From the NCBI RefSeq assembly GCF_004349195.1, contig NZ_SMLG01000002.1, forward strand, positions 124,001 to 188,000: a stretch of DNA of 64,000 nt, in the 5' to 3' direction. Source of the DNA: Flavobacterium rhamnosiphilum (GTDB lineage: Bacteria; Bacteroidota; Bacteroidia; Flavobacteriales; Flavobacteriaceae). Made by a program: the position numbers and the translations under genes. The first letter of the stretch is position 1. Every line of letters starts with the position of its first letter. Shown here one piece after another: positions 30,605 through 43,000 of the stretch. The notes beneath the pieces are model-generated. The model saw nothing but the letters and a program-made list of their open reading frames with translations, did no database searches and had not been told where the DNA came from.

Positions 30605-30843
30605 CATTATTTGCCCGTAATTCTGATAATGAAAAACATTTTAAAAAGCTACCATAATGCATTTTTTAATGCCAATTAACTTACAATATATAAAAAAACA
30701 TGTATTTAATCGATTTTATTAGCGCTTAAACAGATGGATAACCATAATACATTTAAATTTAATGTACGAAAAAAAATTGTCATTACTACTTTAGAAGTAA
30801 AAAGATAAAAAACTGAACCTTAATTAAATACAGTAATTAGACT

Positions 30844-33800
30844 ATGGATAAAATTACTTTAATAAGCAAAAAATTAGTTTTTACAATTGTTCTCTTTTTC
30901 ATAACATTTTTTGGAATTTCACAAACAACTCAAACCTTTTCCACATCTGGAACCTTTACTGTTCCTGCTGGGGTGACCTCAATACAAGTTGAAGCTTGGG
31001 GAGGCGGAGGTGCTGGTGGTGGTGCAACTAAAAACTCATCTGGCGCTGGAGGTGGCGCTGGAGGTGGTTATGTAAAAAATACAGCATTTACTGTTGTACC
31101 GGGTACAGTTTACACTATTAACGTTGGGACTGGTGGAGTTGGCGGAAATAGTACTGGTGGAGCTGGTGGCGCATCATGGTTTCAATCATCATCAACAATT
31201 AAAGCAGTTGGCGGAAATGGTGGTATTAGTTCCGAAAGCAACAATACCACAGCAGCTGGAGCAAGCGCAAGTACAACAGGAAATATAGGTTGGTCATCAA
31301 CCTTTACTTATTATGGTGGTGCCGGAGGTAGTGGTGGTCTAGTGGGAATATCTGGTGGAGGTGGAGGTTCAAGTGCTGGTACATTGACTAATGGAAATGC
31401 TCCAATAGCTTTAATAGGTGGACTCGCTCCCATAGGAGGAGCCAGTGGAGCCAGTGGAAGTACCGCAGATGCAAATGGAGCTTCTAGTAGTACTTTCGGT
31501 GCAGGTGGTGCAGGCGGACATTCAACTTCTGCATCAAATCAAAGGTCAGGAGGAAATGGTTCGGATGGTAAAGTCAGTATTACGTGGACTTGCCCTACTT
31601 CATACAGCTTGAGTTCAACAACAGTTGCAACATCAGTATGTACATCCAACAGTGCAACAGTATCTGTCACTGCTGCTGCTGCAAATTTACCCATAGGAAT
31701 TTATACCGTCACTTACAACTTAACAGGAGCCAATGTCGCTGTAGGAAATACAGCAACTATGACTGTTACAACCGCTGGTTTAGGGAGCTTTAACACAAGT
31801 GCTCTTTCAAATTCTGGTATAACTGCAATAACAATAACAAAACTGTCAAGTGGTGGAACTACTCCTAATAATTGTAGTTCAATCATCAGTATTAATAACA
31901 TCGCAAACATCACTGTAAATACAACCCCAATAATTTTGGGTACGACTCCTGCTACCATAATTGGTCCTGGAACTGTTGTACTTGGAGCTACAGCTTCTGT
32001 GGGAACAGTTTCTTGGTATACCGCCGCTACAGGCGGAAGTGCTTTAGGAACAGGATCCAGTTTTACCACTCCATTTATTACAACAACTACAACCTATTAT
32101 GTTGAAACAACTAATGCTTCTTGTACTTCTTCTCCAAGAATAGCAGTAGTGGCAACTATAAATTTACCCGAAATAAATATTCTGGGAAATGCTATTTCAA
32201 TTATTGATGGTGACACAACCCCAAGCGTCACAGACTGGACAGACTTTGGATCAATGGAAACCAGTACGGGAATCATCACAAAAACATACACCATTCAAAA
32301 TACGGGTACTTCCCCCTTATCCATAGGAGCCATAACTATTTCTGGAACTAACGCTGGCGATTTCACACTTACCACAAGTCCGAGTGCTTCAATTCCTGCG
32401 GGAGGCAGCACTACATTTTCTGTTAGCTTCGATCCTAATACCTTAGGTTTAAAAACTGCCGCTATTTCGATTGTAAACGATGATACTAATGAGAATCCTT
32501 ATAATTTTTCCATTCAAGGTACGGGAATCCAAACCTTTTTTGATAGTGACGGGGATGGCGTTTATGACAATTTTGATATTGATGATGATAACGACGGCAT
32601 TCTGGATGCCACCGAGGAAATAAATTGCAATAGTTCCAATGGACATAAAGTAGATTATAAATTTTTAAATGAAACCTTTGGTACAGGAGGAAGAACTCCA
32701 AACTTTACTGCCGCCTATAATGCAACAACAACCTATTGTTATGAAGACGGAATTGTAGGCACTAATACAACAGAATGCCCTTCACAATCAACAAAAATAC
32801 TAGACGATGGAGAATACACGGTGGTTTCTAAAATAACGGGGACAGTAGCCAGCGACCCTGAAAATATTCATGGTGATTTAGCTTGGTACAATGGCGAAGA
32901 TCATACCACAGGAGATACCAATGGAAGAATGGCCGTTTTCAATGCCAGTTTTACTCCCGGTATATTTTATGAAACAACAATAACTGGAATCCTGTCCAAT
33001 CTGCCTGTAACGTATAGTTTTTGGGTATTAAACATCATGGCACAATCGACTTTTCCGGGCTCAATTTTACCCAATGTAACAGTAGAATTTTATGATTTAT
33101 CAAACAATCTTCTTACGACTTTCAATACAGGAGATATTGGCAGATGCTCCGGAAGCACAACAGACAATACCTGCAGTCAAGGAGTTTGGAAACAATTCAC
33201 CACTAGTGTTAACTTAGGTAATGTGAATGCCTTTACCATCCGTTTCAAAAACAATGCTCCCGGTGGTGGTGGTAATGACCTTGCATTGGATGATATCCTA
33301 ATTTCACAAACTTTATGTGATTTAGAAAATGATGGAGTTGCTGATATGTTTGATTTAGATGCCGATAATGACGGAATTGAAGATGTTATTGAAGCTGGCT
33401 TAGGAAACTTGAGTAATGCCAAAGGAAAAATAGATGCGACTTGGGTAGATGGAAATGGAAACGGTCTTCATGACAGCAGCGAATCAGTGGCAGCTTTACC
33501 AGCATTAGACTCTGATGGTGATGGCATTCCGAATTATATTGATTTAGACAGTGATAACGACAGTCTTTTTGATGTGGATGAATCTGGAGCCGGGAATATC
33601 CATGGTGCAGTTGGCTATATAAATGGCGATGGAGACATCAATGGTGATGGTGTTGGCGATGGTCCAGAATCAGAAACATTTAGAAGTAAAGACATTAATG
33701 GAGACGGAATAACGGAAGGTTTTGGCGATGGAATATTAGATATCTATGATTATGGTACTGGAGCAACATTCAATTCTCAATATGGAAATTTAGACCAAGG

Positions 33801-36594
33801 CATTGCAACTGGAAATCCTGCTACTACTTATTTAAAAGACACTGATGCCGACGGAATACCTGATTATTTAGATGTCATGTCCAATGGGAGTACATTTGAT
33901 ATTGCAAACACATTATTAATCTATGACTATAAAACGTTAGACACCAATAATAATGGAATTATTGACGGCACAACAGACATTGATAAAGATGGAATTTTAG
34001 ATATTTTTGATACAAATACCGCATATTTTGGTTCGCCAAGGGATATAGGCACCAAACTATTTCTAGATTTTGACGGACGAAATGATTATGGACAAAGCAC
34101 CGCAATTCTTGGCGGTTTAGCCAATGCATCGCTAATGGCATGGATTAATTTGAATCCTGCGTTTTCTACCGATGGAGTAATTATAGGTCAAAATAATTTT
34201 CAAATACGAATTACAGCTGCCAAGAAATTAGAAGCAGTTGTAAATGGTACAACTGTCATCTTCAATACCACATTAAATACATCTCAATGGTACAATGTTG
34301 GAGTAATCTATGACGGATCAAATATAAAATTATATTTAAATGGTGCTTTGGTGGCAACCCAAGCTAAAACTGGAAGCATTTCAGCTGATGTTTCGCTGCT
34401 CACTTTAGGAAGAGATTCTGGTACGAGTACAAAATACTTTAAAGGAAAAATAGATGAAGTAAGAGTCTTTAATTCGGCTTTAACAGAATCTCAATTACAA
34501 AGAATGGTCTATCAGGAAATACAGGATACCGGCTCACAAGTTAGAGGTACAATCGTTCCTAAAAACGTTGTTACATCACCCGCTTCTTTACCCTTTACCA
34601 ATTTATTACGTTATTACAGAATGGATACTTATAAAGATGATATCATTGATGACCTGACAACTCCGGTAATAGATCTTACCGGGGCAAAAATATACAACCA
34701 TAAAAATATTCATGTTCAGCAAGCTCCTATGCCTTTTTTAACAGAACGAAATGGAAGTTTTGCAACAGCGGTAAACAGTCCTACAAAAGAAATTAGAGGA
34801 GAAGATATCATGGAACAAGACTGGTCAATAGTACATGTAAAACACAACATTACGGAAATGGCCAATAATATTGATTTGGGAATGCTGGTCGATTCAGGAA
34901 AAAACATTGTGATGAATAATGATACCAAAATACAAAATGACTGGTACTTAAAATTAGATGGGAAAATAGATTTGGTAGGGATGTCACAGTTAGTGCAAAC
35001 TGCTGAGAGTGATTTGGATGTTTCAAGCACCGGATGGATAGAAAGAGACCAACAAGGACAATCCAACGTATACAATTATAACTATTGGAGTTCTCCTGTA
35101 AGCCCTATCAATTCTTTAAGCAACAATAATGACTATAGCGTAAATGAAGTATTTAAAGATGGAACAAATGTGGCTGTACCTACGGCAATCAATTGGGTTG
35201 GCGGTTATGATGGAGCTGCGGGTTCACCAATTAGTTTAGCACGATATTGGCTTTATAAATTTGATGATTATGTTAATGACTATGCCAATTGGGTTCAAAT
35301 AACAGAGAATGATTTATTGCGTGTAGGCCAAGGATTCACATTGAAAGGAAGTGGAAGTGTTTTAGCAACTCAAAATTATACCTTTATTGGAAAACCAAAT
35401 AATGGATCGATAGCAACAAATACTGTTGGTGATGACCAATTATTGTTAACTGGAAACCCATATCCATCCGCATTAGATGCCGATGCTTTTATAACCGATA
35501 ATATAAACTCTTTAGAAACATTTTCAAGTCCGTCAATAGATGGCACCCTATATTTTTGGGAGCATTATGCCAGTAATAACACCCACATTTTACGGGATTA
35601 TCAAGGCGGTTATGCCGTTAGAAATCTAACTGGGGGATTAGCCCCATCAGCTTCAGGCATTGATTTCATAAGCCAATCAGGAACTCCGTCAAGAGGTATT
35701 CCAAACCGATATATTCCTGTGGGGCAAGGCTTTTTTGTAAACGGAAAAATTGGTTCAGGTGGCACGGTTGTCTTTAAAAATAGCCAAAGAGGTTTTCATA
35801 AAGAAAATGACGCTTTGAATTCTAATGTAATGTATAAAATTGGATCCAATGATAAAAAAGAAAAATCGTTGAGTAACAATGATAATGACCCTGTGATAAA
35901 AGACACTTATAAGAGAATTCGATTGGGATTTAATTCCCATAACGATTATCATAGACAGGTATTATTAGGATTTATGAATGAAAAAGCAACCAGTGAAATG
36001 GACTACGGTTATGATGGTTTAAATATTGATGATTTCCCGAATGATATGTATTTTTTGAATGGAGAAAATCAACTGGTAATTGAGGGTGAAGGATTTTTTG
36101 ATGTGGATGCCTCCTACCCTATTGGTGTAAAAACTGGTGCTGCAGGAAAAGTAAAATTCATGATTGATGCTTTAGAAAATTTTGACTCAAGCCAGCCTAT
36201 TTTCTTATACGACGATGACACCAAATTATACCATGACATCCGTGATGAAACTTTTGAAGTTAACCTTTCTGAAGGCGAACACCATTCTCGATTCTCCTTA
36301 CGATTCAAAGACAAGACACTAAGTCTTACTGAGGAAACCGGCATTGATAATGAGATAAAAATCGCCCATTCACAAAGCAAAAATATAATTATAATCAACA
36401 ATAAAGTAATAGATACAACTGTTCAGGAAGTTACTTTATTCAATAGTATTGGACAATTAATCACTACTTGGAAGATTGAAAATCAAGGGCAATATGACAT
36501 ACAACTTCCCATCAAAAAAATAAGTTCAGGAGTTTATATTGTAAAACTCAAAACTTCCAAAGGAGATCTCAGTAAAAAAATAATTATCAAATAA
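30844..36594 (+). CDS. Giant glycine-rich, TSP3- and LamG-containing T9SS-secreted protein
   Basis: This 1916-residue protein has a signal peptide (to about residue 26, FFGISQ). Domains in order are a Gly-rich domain (33-250, similar to the start of the broken gene upstream), Ig-like segments (250-440), a choice-of-anchor D/Hydin-like domain (442-562), and calcium-binding thrombospondin type 3-like repeats (DSDGDGVYDNFDIDDDNDG at about 568, and again near 827, 888 and 1000). A LamG/concanavalin-like domain (1071-1229) and the large C-terminal module shared with its neighbours follow, ending in a T9SS sorting domain (1840-1916). It is expected at the cell surface or released, with a role in adhesion or polymer binding. 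No enzyme domain was seen. Confidence 0.88.
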   Translation: MDKITLISKKLVFTIVLFFITFFGISQTTQTFSTSGTFTVPAGVTSIQVEAWGGGGAGGGATKNSSGAGGGAGGGYVKNTAFTVVPGTVYTINVGTGGVGGNSTGGAGGASWFQSSSTIKAVGGNGGISSESNNTTAAGASASTTGNIGWSSTFTYYGGAGGSGGLVGISGGGGGSSAGTLTNGNAPIALIGGLAPIGGASGASGSTADANGASSSTFGAGGAGGHSTSASNQRSGGNGSDGKVSITWTCPTSYSLSSTTVATSVCTSNSATVSVTAAAANLPIGIYTVTYNLTGANVAVGNTATMTVTTAGLGSFNTSALSNSGITAITITKLSSGGTTPNNCSSIISINNIANITVNTTPIILGTTPATIIGPGTVVLGATASVGTVSWYTAATGGSALGTGSSFTTPFITTTTTYYVETTNASCTSSPRIAVVATINLPEINILGNAISIIDGDTTPSVTDWTDFGSMETSTGIITKTYTIQNTGTSPLSIGAITISGTNAGDFTLTTSPSASIPAGGSTTFSVSFDPNTLGLKTAAISIVNDDTNENPYNFSIQGTGIQTFFDSDGDGVYDNFDIDDDNDGILDATEEINCNSSNGHKVDYKFLNETFGTGGRTPNFTAAYNATTTYCYEDGIVGTNTTECPSQSTKILDDGEYTVVSKITGTVASDPENIHGDLAWYNGEDHTTGDTNGRMAVFNASFTPGIFYETTITGILSNLPVTYSFWVLNIMAQSTFPGSILPNVTVEFYDLSNNLLTTFNTGDIGRCSGSTTDNTCSQGVWKQFTTSVNLGNVNAFTIRFKNNAPGGGGNDLALDDILISQTLCDLENDGVADMFDLDADNDGIEDVIEAGLGNLSNAKGKIDATWVDGNGNGLHDSSESVAALPALDSDGDGIPNYIDLDSDNDSLFDVDESGAGNIHGAVGYINGDGDINGDGVGDGPESETFRSKDINGDGITEGFGDGILDIYDYGTGATFNSQYGNLDQGIATGNPATTYLKDTDADGIPDYLDVMSNGSTFDIANTLLIYDYKTLDTNNNGIIDGTTDIDKDGILDIFDTNTAYFGSPRDIGTKLFLDFDGRNDYGQSTAILGGLANASLMAWINLNPAFSTDGVIIGQNNFQIRITAAKKLEAVVNGTTVIFNTTLNTSQWYNVGVIYDGSNIKLYLNGALVATQAKTGSISADVSLLTLGRDSGTSTKYFKGKIDEVRVFNSALTESQLQRMVYQEIQDTGSQVRGTIVPKNVVTSPASLPFTNLLRYYRMDTYKDDIIDDLTTPVIDLTGAKIYNHKNIHVQQAPMPFLTERNGSFATAVNSPTKEIRGEDIMEQDWSIVHVKHNITEMANNIDLGMLVDSGKNIVMNNDTKIQNDWYLKLDGKIDLVGMSQLVQTAESDLDVSSTGWIERDQQGQSNVYNYNYWSSPVSPINSLSNNNDYSVNEVFKDGTNVAVPTAINWVGGYDGAAGSPISLARYWLYKFDDYVNDYANWVQITENDLLRVGQGFTLKGSGSVLATQNYTFIGKPNNGSIATNTVGDDQLLLTGNPYPSALDADAFITDNINSLETFSSPSIDGTLYFWEHYASNNTHILRDYQGGYAVRNLTGGLAPSASGIDFISQSGTPSRGIPNRYIPVGQGFFVNGKIGSGGTVVFKNSQRGFHKENDALNSNVMYKIGSNDKKEKSLSNNDNDPVIKDTYKRIRLGFNSHNDYHRQVLLGFMNEKATSEMDYGYDGLNIDDFPNDMYFLNGENQLVIEGEGFFDVDASYPIGVKTGAAGKVKFMIDALENFDSSQPIFLYDDDTKLYHDIRDETFEVNLSEGEHHSRFSLRFKDKTLSLTEETGIDNEIKIAHSQSKNIIIINNKVIDTTVQEVTLFNSIGQLITTWKIENQGQYDIQLPIKKISSGVYIVKLKTSKGDLSKKIIIK

Positions 36595-37032
36595 CTTGAG
36601 ATTTAATACACTTAAAAAGAAAAACTGTCTGAAAAGGCAGTTTTTTTATATCTAAATTGGCCCTAAAAAAAAGAAAAAAGAAAACCTTTGACCTTAAATT
36701 TCTTAAAACGAGTAGTTTGTCGGGAGATAAAATCCTTTTATCGAAAAAAAGATTTTTTTTAACAAAACACCATTATAAATCATTAATTTTAAGCTTATTA
36801 AGCCTAAAAAATAAAAAAAACATCACATATAAATCCGAATAAAATCATTCTTGTTGTCATTTTTGAGTATTAATTCTGAAAGAAGATATAGAAAATAACA
36901 GCAACATGATTAATTTTTTCATTGCGAATAATACCACTACAATAAACTTTATTTTACTTCTAGAAACGCCATAGATTACGCTATGGATTTTTTATAAAAA
37001 TATTAATTATTTGATTCTAAAGTGTGACTATT
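36595..37032. other. Spacer between the second and third secreted-protein genes
   Basis: About 440 A/T-rich bases. Only the terminator at 36621-36647 is recognisable. A 61-codon frame near 36657 is lysine-rich with a non-ATG start and is not credible. Confidence 0.5.
36621..36647 (+). terminator. Terminator after the 1916-residue secreted-protein gene
   Basis: A 10-bp stem with one G-U pair (AAAACTGTCT / AGGCAGTTTT), a GAAA loop and a T-tract, 27 bases after the stop. Confidence 0.85.
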
Positions 37033-40000
37033 ATGAAAAAAAATTACTTCTTTATAATTCTATTGTTTCTAAGTTCACTATATAGTTTTGGGCAGTGTGG
37101 TGCAGGTGAAGATAATACATCTCCTACATTCACATGTCCTTCCCCTGTAACTGTAAATCTTAATGGAACTTGTCAAGTTGCTATTCCTGATTTAGTAACT
37201 GGAATCATCGATGAAGCGGACAATTGTACAACACCAACTGTAACACAATCACCTACCGCTGGAACGCTTGTCGCTTCTAGCGATGGCACTACTCATGATG
37301 TTACCATTAGTGTTAATGATGGTAACGGCAATATTGTTACTTGTATCGTGGTTGTTACTGGTAATGATGCTACGCTACCCACATTCACTTTGTCTCCCGC
37401 AAGTTTAACCATAGCGTGTTCTGCAAGTAGTTTGCCTACAGCTACCAATGGTCCGGCTACTGCCAATGATAATTGTGCTACTCCTACCATTGGATTTTCT
37501 GATGTTGTTGTTAATGGAACTGGAAACAATAAAACAATTACCAGAACTTGGACTGCCACAGATGCTAATTCCAATGTGAGTTCTTATGTGCAAACCATTA
37601 CTGTAACAGATACACAAGCTCCGACCTTCACTTTGTCTCCCGCAAGTTTAACCATAGCGTGTTCTGCAAGTAGTTTGCCTACAGCTACCAATGGTCCGGC
37701 TACTGCCAATGATAATTGTGCTACTCCTACCATTGGATTTTCTGATGTTGTTGTTAATGGAACTGGAAACAATAAAACAATTACCAGAACTTGGACTGCC
37801 ACAGATGCTAATTCCAATGTGAGTTCTTATGTGCAAACCATTACTGTAACAGATACACAAGCTCCGACCTTCACTTTGTCTCCCGCAAGTTTAACCATAG
37901 CGTGTTCTGCAAGTAGTTTGCCTGCAGCTACCAATGGTCCGGCTACTGCCAATGATAATTGTGCTACTCCTACCATTGGATTTTCTGATGTTGTTGTTAA
38001 TGGAACTGGAAACAATAAAACAATCACCAGAACTTGGACTGCCACAGATGCTAATTCCAATGTGAGTTCTTATGTGCAAACCATTACTGTAACAGATACA
38101 CAAGCTCCGACCTTCACTTTATCTCCCGCAAGTTTAACCATAGCGTGTTCTGCAAGTAGTTTGCCCGCAGCCACCAATGGTCCGGCTACTGCCAATGATA
38201 ATTGTGCTACTCCTTCCATTGGATTTTATGATGTTGTCGTTAATGGAACTGGAAACAATAAAACAATCACCAGAACTTGGACTGCTACAGATGCTAATTC
38301 CAATGTGAGTTCTTATGTGCAAACCATTACTGTAACAGATACACAAGCTCCGACCTTCACTTTGTCTCCCGCAAGTTTAACCATAGCGTGTTCTGCAAGT
38401 AGTTTGCCTGCAGCCACCAATGGTCCGGCTACTGCTAATGATAATTGTGCTACTCCTACCATTGGATTTTCTGATGTTGTCGTTAATGGAACTGGAAACA
38501 ATAAAACAATTACCAGAACTTGGACTGCTACAGATGCTAATTCCAATGTGAGTTCTTATGTGCAAACCATTACTGTAACAGATACACAAGCTCCGACTAT
38601 TAGCTGTCCTGCACCCGCTACGGCTAACACCAACAGCGATGGCACAGGAAATTGTACTACCACAGTTTTATTAGGAACTCCTACAGCATCAGACAATTGT
38701 ACCACAGCTGGAAACTTAATTATTACAGCTAAAGTGGGCGGCGTTATCATAAACCCATCGACTTATTTATTTGGAACAGGAAACACTACTGTAGTGTGGA
38801 CAGCGACAGACCAGAATGGAAATATTTCTCTTCCCTGCAATCAAACAATTACCGTTACGGACAATGAAAAACCAACAGCCTCTAACCCTGCTCCAATTGT
38901 AGCATCAGGATCTGCACCAGCGTCAGATATCACAGTGGTTATCAATGAAGTAGATAATTGTACTGCTAACCCAGTAGTAGCATGGGTAAGCGATACACCA
39001 TCGGGTACTTGTCCAGTAACAGTTACTAGAATTTATAAGGTAACTGATAATGCAGGAAATAGCATAAATGTCACACAAACAATAACAGTTAACGATGCTA
39101 CAAAACCAATAGCAAAATGTATTGGTGATAATGTACTTGTTGTTACTTTAGATGGCATTACAGGAAAAGCAACTATTTTAGCCAGTCAAATAAACAATGG
39201 CTCTACCGATAATTGTGGACCAATAACACTTAGCCTTGATAAGTATACGTTTGGTTGTAATGACATTGGTGTTCAAAATGTAACACTAACAATTACTGAT
39301 AATCAGGGCAATACAGCTACATGCACTACTAAAATTAGAGTAGATGCTCCTACTATTAATAGCGGAACACTAACTGGCTATATTATTCAAACAGAGACAA
39401 TTGCCGATGCCTCTAATGTGATTGAAATAACAGCTTGTCCAGTAGATAGTAATGGTAATACAATACAACAAGATGTGGCTCTAAAATTGAATATAAATCC
39501 TGCATTAGCTAGCAGCATAAACCGATGGGAATATTCTACTAATGGTGGAGTTACTTGGTCAACAATTATTGGCACAACTAATACAACTACCACATACACG
39601 GTTGTTGATGTTCAAGTTACAACACTTGTAAGAGCTGTAATAAATGTTGGAGATTGTTTAGGCTTTTCACCAATAGCAATTATAAGCATAATACCCCCAG
39701 ATATACCTCCTACCATTATTAATGGTACAGAATTTAATACCATTTGCTTGGGAGACTCTGTTTTAGTTGTGGTAGAAAGTGAATATGGTGTCAATTTAGC
39801 ATTTAACGAAGGTGGTCTGTTTAATCAAGCTAATCTTAATAATTTAGGATGGCAGGTAGATGGTGAAGCTGAAATGTCGGCTGGAGGAGATAATGGTCAA
39901 AGCACTTATTGGAAAGAAACCAACGGGCCTAAAAATTATAATGGGCGTTGCTATGACACTGCCGATAATACAAAATTTGCCGTTGTAGCCGGAATTCCGC

Positions 40001-43000
40001 AATATGTAAATCAAACTAATAATGTTCATATTATCACCCCTTTATCAACCCTGGAAACGCCTATTTTTAATACACTTGGTTTAACCACTGCTCATTTAGA
40101 ATTTGACCAAGCCTACTTTTTAGAAGCTGGAGCTTGGGCCAAAATAGAAATATCTATTGATGGTGGTGCAAATTACGACGTGATTCTAGATCCAGGGGCC
40201 GCCTTTGACTATACCGGACCAAGCAATACTGGTTTTGCTACCAATACCCCTGGTTTTACAGGATCATGTAAAACTAGTTTAGGAACCAAACTTGACAAAC
40301 ATGTATCTATTGATTTACAAAAATATATAGGATTAACTGGCCTAAGAATTAAGTTTACATACTCTGGAACCACAAATAGTGTTTGGGCAATAGATAATGT
40401 AGAGATTCCAGACAATCCTATTGATGAAGTTATAGAATGGACTGATGATTCCGGTGTGATAGTAGCTACAGGTTCAACTGTATCTATAAAACCTGTGACT
40501 CCAGGCATACAAAATTATGGTGCAACATCGTTAATTAATAATTGTAGAAGTGCTGATATAGCAGGTACTGAATTCATCAAAATAGAAGCTACATTATCGT
40601 ATGCAGGGAATAATATAGTGCCTATTGTTGGTGAATGTGGAGAAGACACGGTTACCTTATCTGCTTACGATAATACCAAAACGGCTCAATATAATTATGA
40701 TAAGGGAGTTTGGAATAACAATTATAAAGTTCCTAACATAGCTCCCGTGTCACGTGATTACCCAGCGACAGGAGAAATTGGAACTTGGAGCATAACTGTT
40801 GCACCTCCAGCATGTACTGGTGACATCCCTACGTTTTCTGATATAAATGATCCTAACGCAACATTTACCGGAAAACCTGGAACATATACCCTTACATGGA
40901 CTGTAAAAGGATGTGCTAGCACTGTACAAGTAACTATTAATAGTTGCAGTCAGATTGATTTTGACGGTCTAAATGACTACATCACTTTTAAAGATAATTA
41001 TGACAAAACTGGTCCATTTAGTATAGAGATGTGGATAAAAGCAGGTGACTTAACAGGTACACAGAGTCTAATATCTAAACGTGATGCTAATAATTTAGCC
41101 TCTGGATATGATTTACGATTGAATGGAGGTTTCGTAGAATTTCATTGGGGACTTACTAATTTTATAACAAGTGACGCCATAGATGCAACAACATGGCATC
41201 ATATTGCAGTAACTTTTAATGGTAGCACCTATAAATTATATATGGATGGTGTTGAAAAAGCAAGTACAAATGGTAGTGCACCTACCGCTAATCTTATGGA
41301 TTGCATGTTAGGCGCTATGGATCAAGCGGATAACCCTCCTAATAAACCCGTTAACTATTACTATGGTTGGATAGATGAATTAAGAATTTGGAACAAAGCA
41401 CTAAATATTGAGCATATACGTCAAATGATGAATCAAGAAATAAAACTGGATGACGGTGATAATGTGATGGGAGAAATTATTCCTATAAAAATTTATGGTC
41501 CGGATGCAACACAAAATGGCACCGATAATGCCCCATTACTGTGGTCAGATCTAGACGGATATTATCGTATGGCTGTGAATTGCGGATATTTATCTCCATA
41601 TAAAGGCAGCCTTAATGGTAGATTAAGAAATATTTATTCAGATCAAGAACAAACAGCTCCGTTACCATACCTATCTGCTAACAATGGTCTTTGGAATAAC
41701 AATACTACATGGATGCAACCTGTTGTTTGGTACACTCCAAACAACACAGTTTTTGGAACCAAGATCGATTGGAATATTGTACAAACAGCACACAACATTA
41801 GTTCTGGAAATAAAGACATTACGGTATTAGGTTTGATTTCAACTGCGGGAAAATTAACAATAGCGAATCCTTCTCAAACTTTAGATGAAAAAAATGCCGG
41901 TCAGGGTTTATGGATTACCCATTATTTAAAATTGAATGGTAGCATTGATCTGGTAGGAGAATCACAATTGGTACAAAAGAGATATGGCACTTATAATCCA
42001 ACTGACCAATTATTTATTACTACACAATTCAGTGAAAGTATTTTAGACGCAGCCAGTTTAGGATATATTGAACGGGATCAACAAGGAAAGAAAAACAGTT
42101 TCAATTACAATTATTGGTCATCACCCGTAAGTACTATTCAAGGGCTCAGTAATAATACACTACACTCAATTGCAGGTATTTTAAGGGATGGTACAGATTC
42201 ATCTAGTCCGGGTATTATAGATTTTGGTGACGGCGCTTTTTTTGCCGACGCAGGGATCTCAAGTCCTATAAAAATTAGTAATCGCTGGATTAATTCCTAC
42301 AATTCAAAAATAACAGATGGTGCAGATTGGGCTAATTATTCTCAATGGAAAAATATTAAAAGCACTGATAATTTAAAAGTTGGGGAAGGATTTACGATGA
42401 AAGGAACTGGCGGAGTGGCAGCTCTTGCTGTAACACAAAATCATGTATTCGTCGGGAAACCTAATTCTGGAACTATTTCGCTAACTTTGAACGAGGAATA
42501 TAGCTATTTAGTTGGAAACCCTTATCCATCTGCACTCGATGCCAATGAATTTATTTTAGATAATTTGGCAGGCAGAAGAGCAGGCAAGAATATTTTCAAT
42601 GGAGCACTTTATTTTTGGGATCATTTTGGCCAGTCAGACAATCATATATTAGCTGAATATGAAGGTGGTTATGCTACCTATACTTTAATGGGAGGTGTAG
42701 CAGGTATTAACGACAGTCCTTTAACGTTAAATGATGGCGCAACTGGATCAAAAATAGATACACCAAAACGCTACATACCCGTAGGACAAGGATTTTTTAT
42801 TGACGGTTATTTAGACCCTGCCGTATCTGGGACAACATCAACCGTTGATGGTGGCGATATAATTTTTAAAAATAGCCAACGAGTTTTTCAAAGAGAAACT
42901 TCGGCGAGTTCCATTTTCATGAAAACTGCGGAAACTAAAAGCACAAAAACACAAGAAACAACAGATACAAGATTAAAAATCAGACTTGGTTTTGACTCTC

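Larger units (their letters stand above)
29561..30843. other. 1.28-kb gene-free, repeat-rich spacer
   Basis: No credible gene. The spacer contains a terminator (29588-29617), a nested palindrome (29755-29940), diverged GACGAAGGAG-type repeats (about 29980-30075) and two MITE-like elements (30208-30432 and 30441-30604). The promoter of the next gene must lie at the right end. Confidence 0.7.

Noticed and set aside
36657..36842. 61-codon Lys-rich frame between two secreted-protein genes
   Set aside because: Non-ATG start, low-complexity A/T-rich sequence and no support from context.
37293..38589. Minus-strand frames of 70-77 codons repeated every 243 bp
   Set aside because: They are shadows of the tandem repeats in the large plus-strand gene and recur only because the repeat does.
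37381..38595. CRISPR-like periodic repeats
   Set aside because: The unit is 243 bp, has no spacers and is coding in one frame, so it is a protein repeat.
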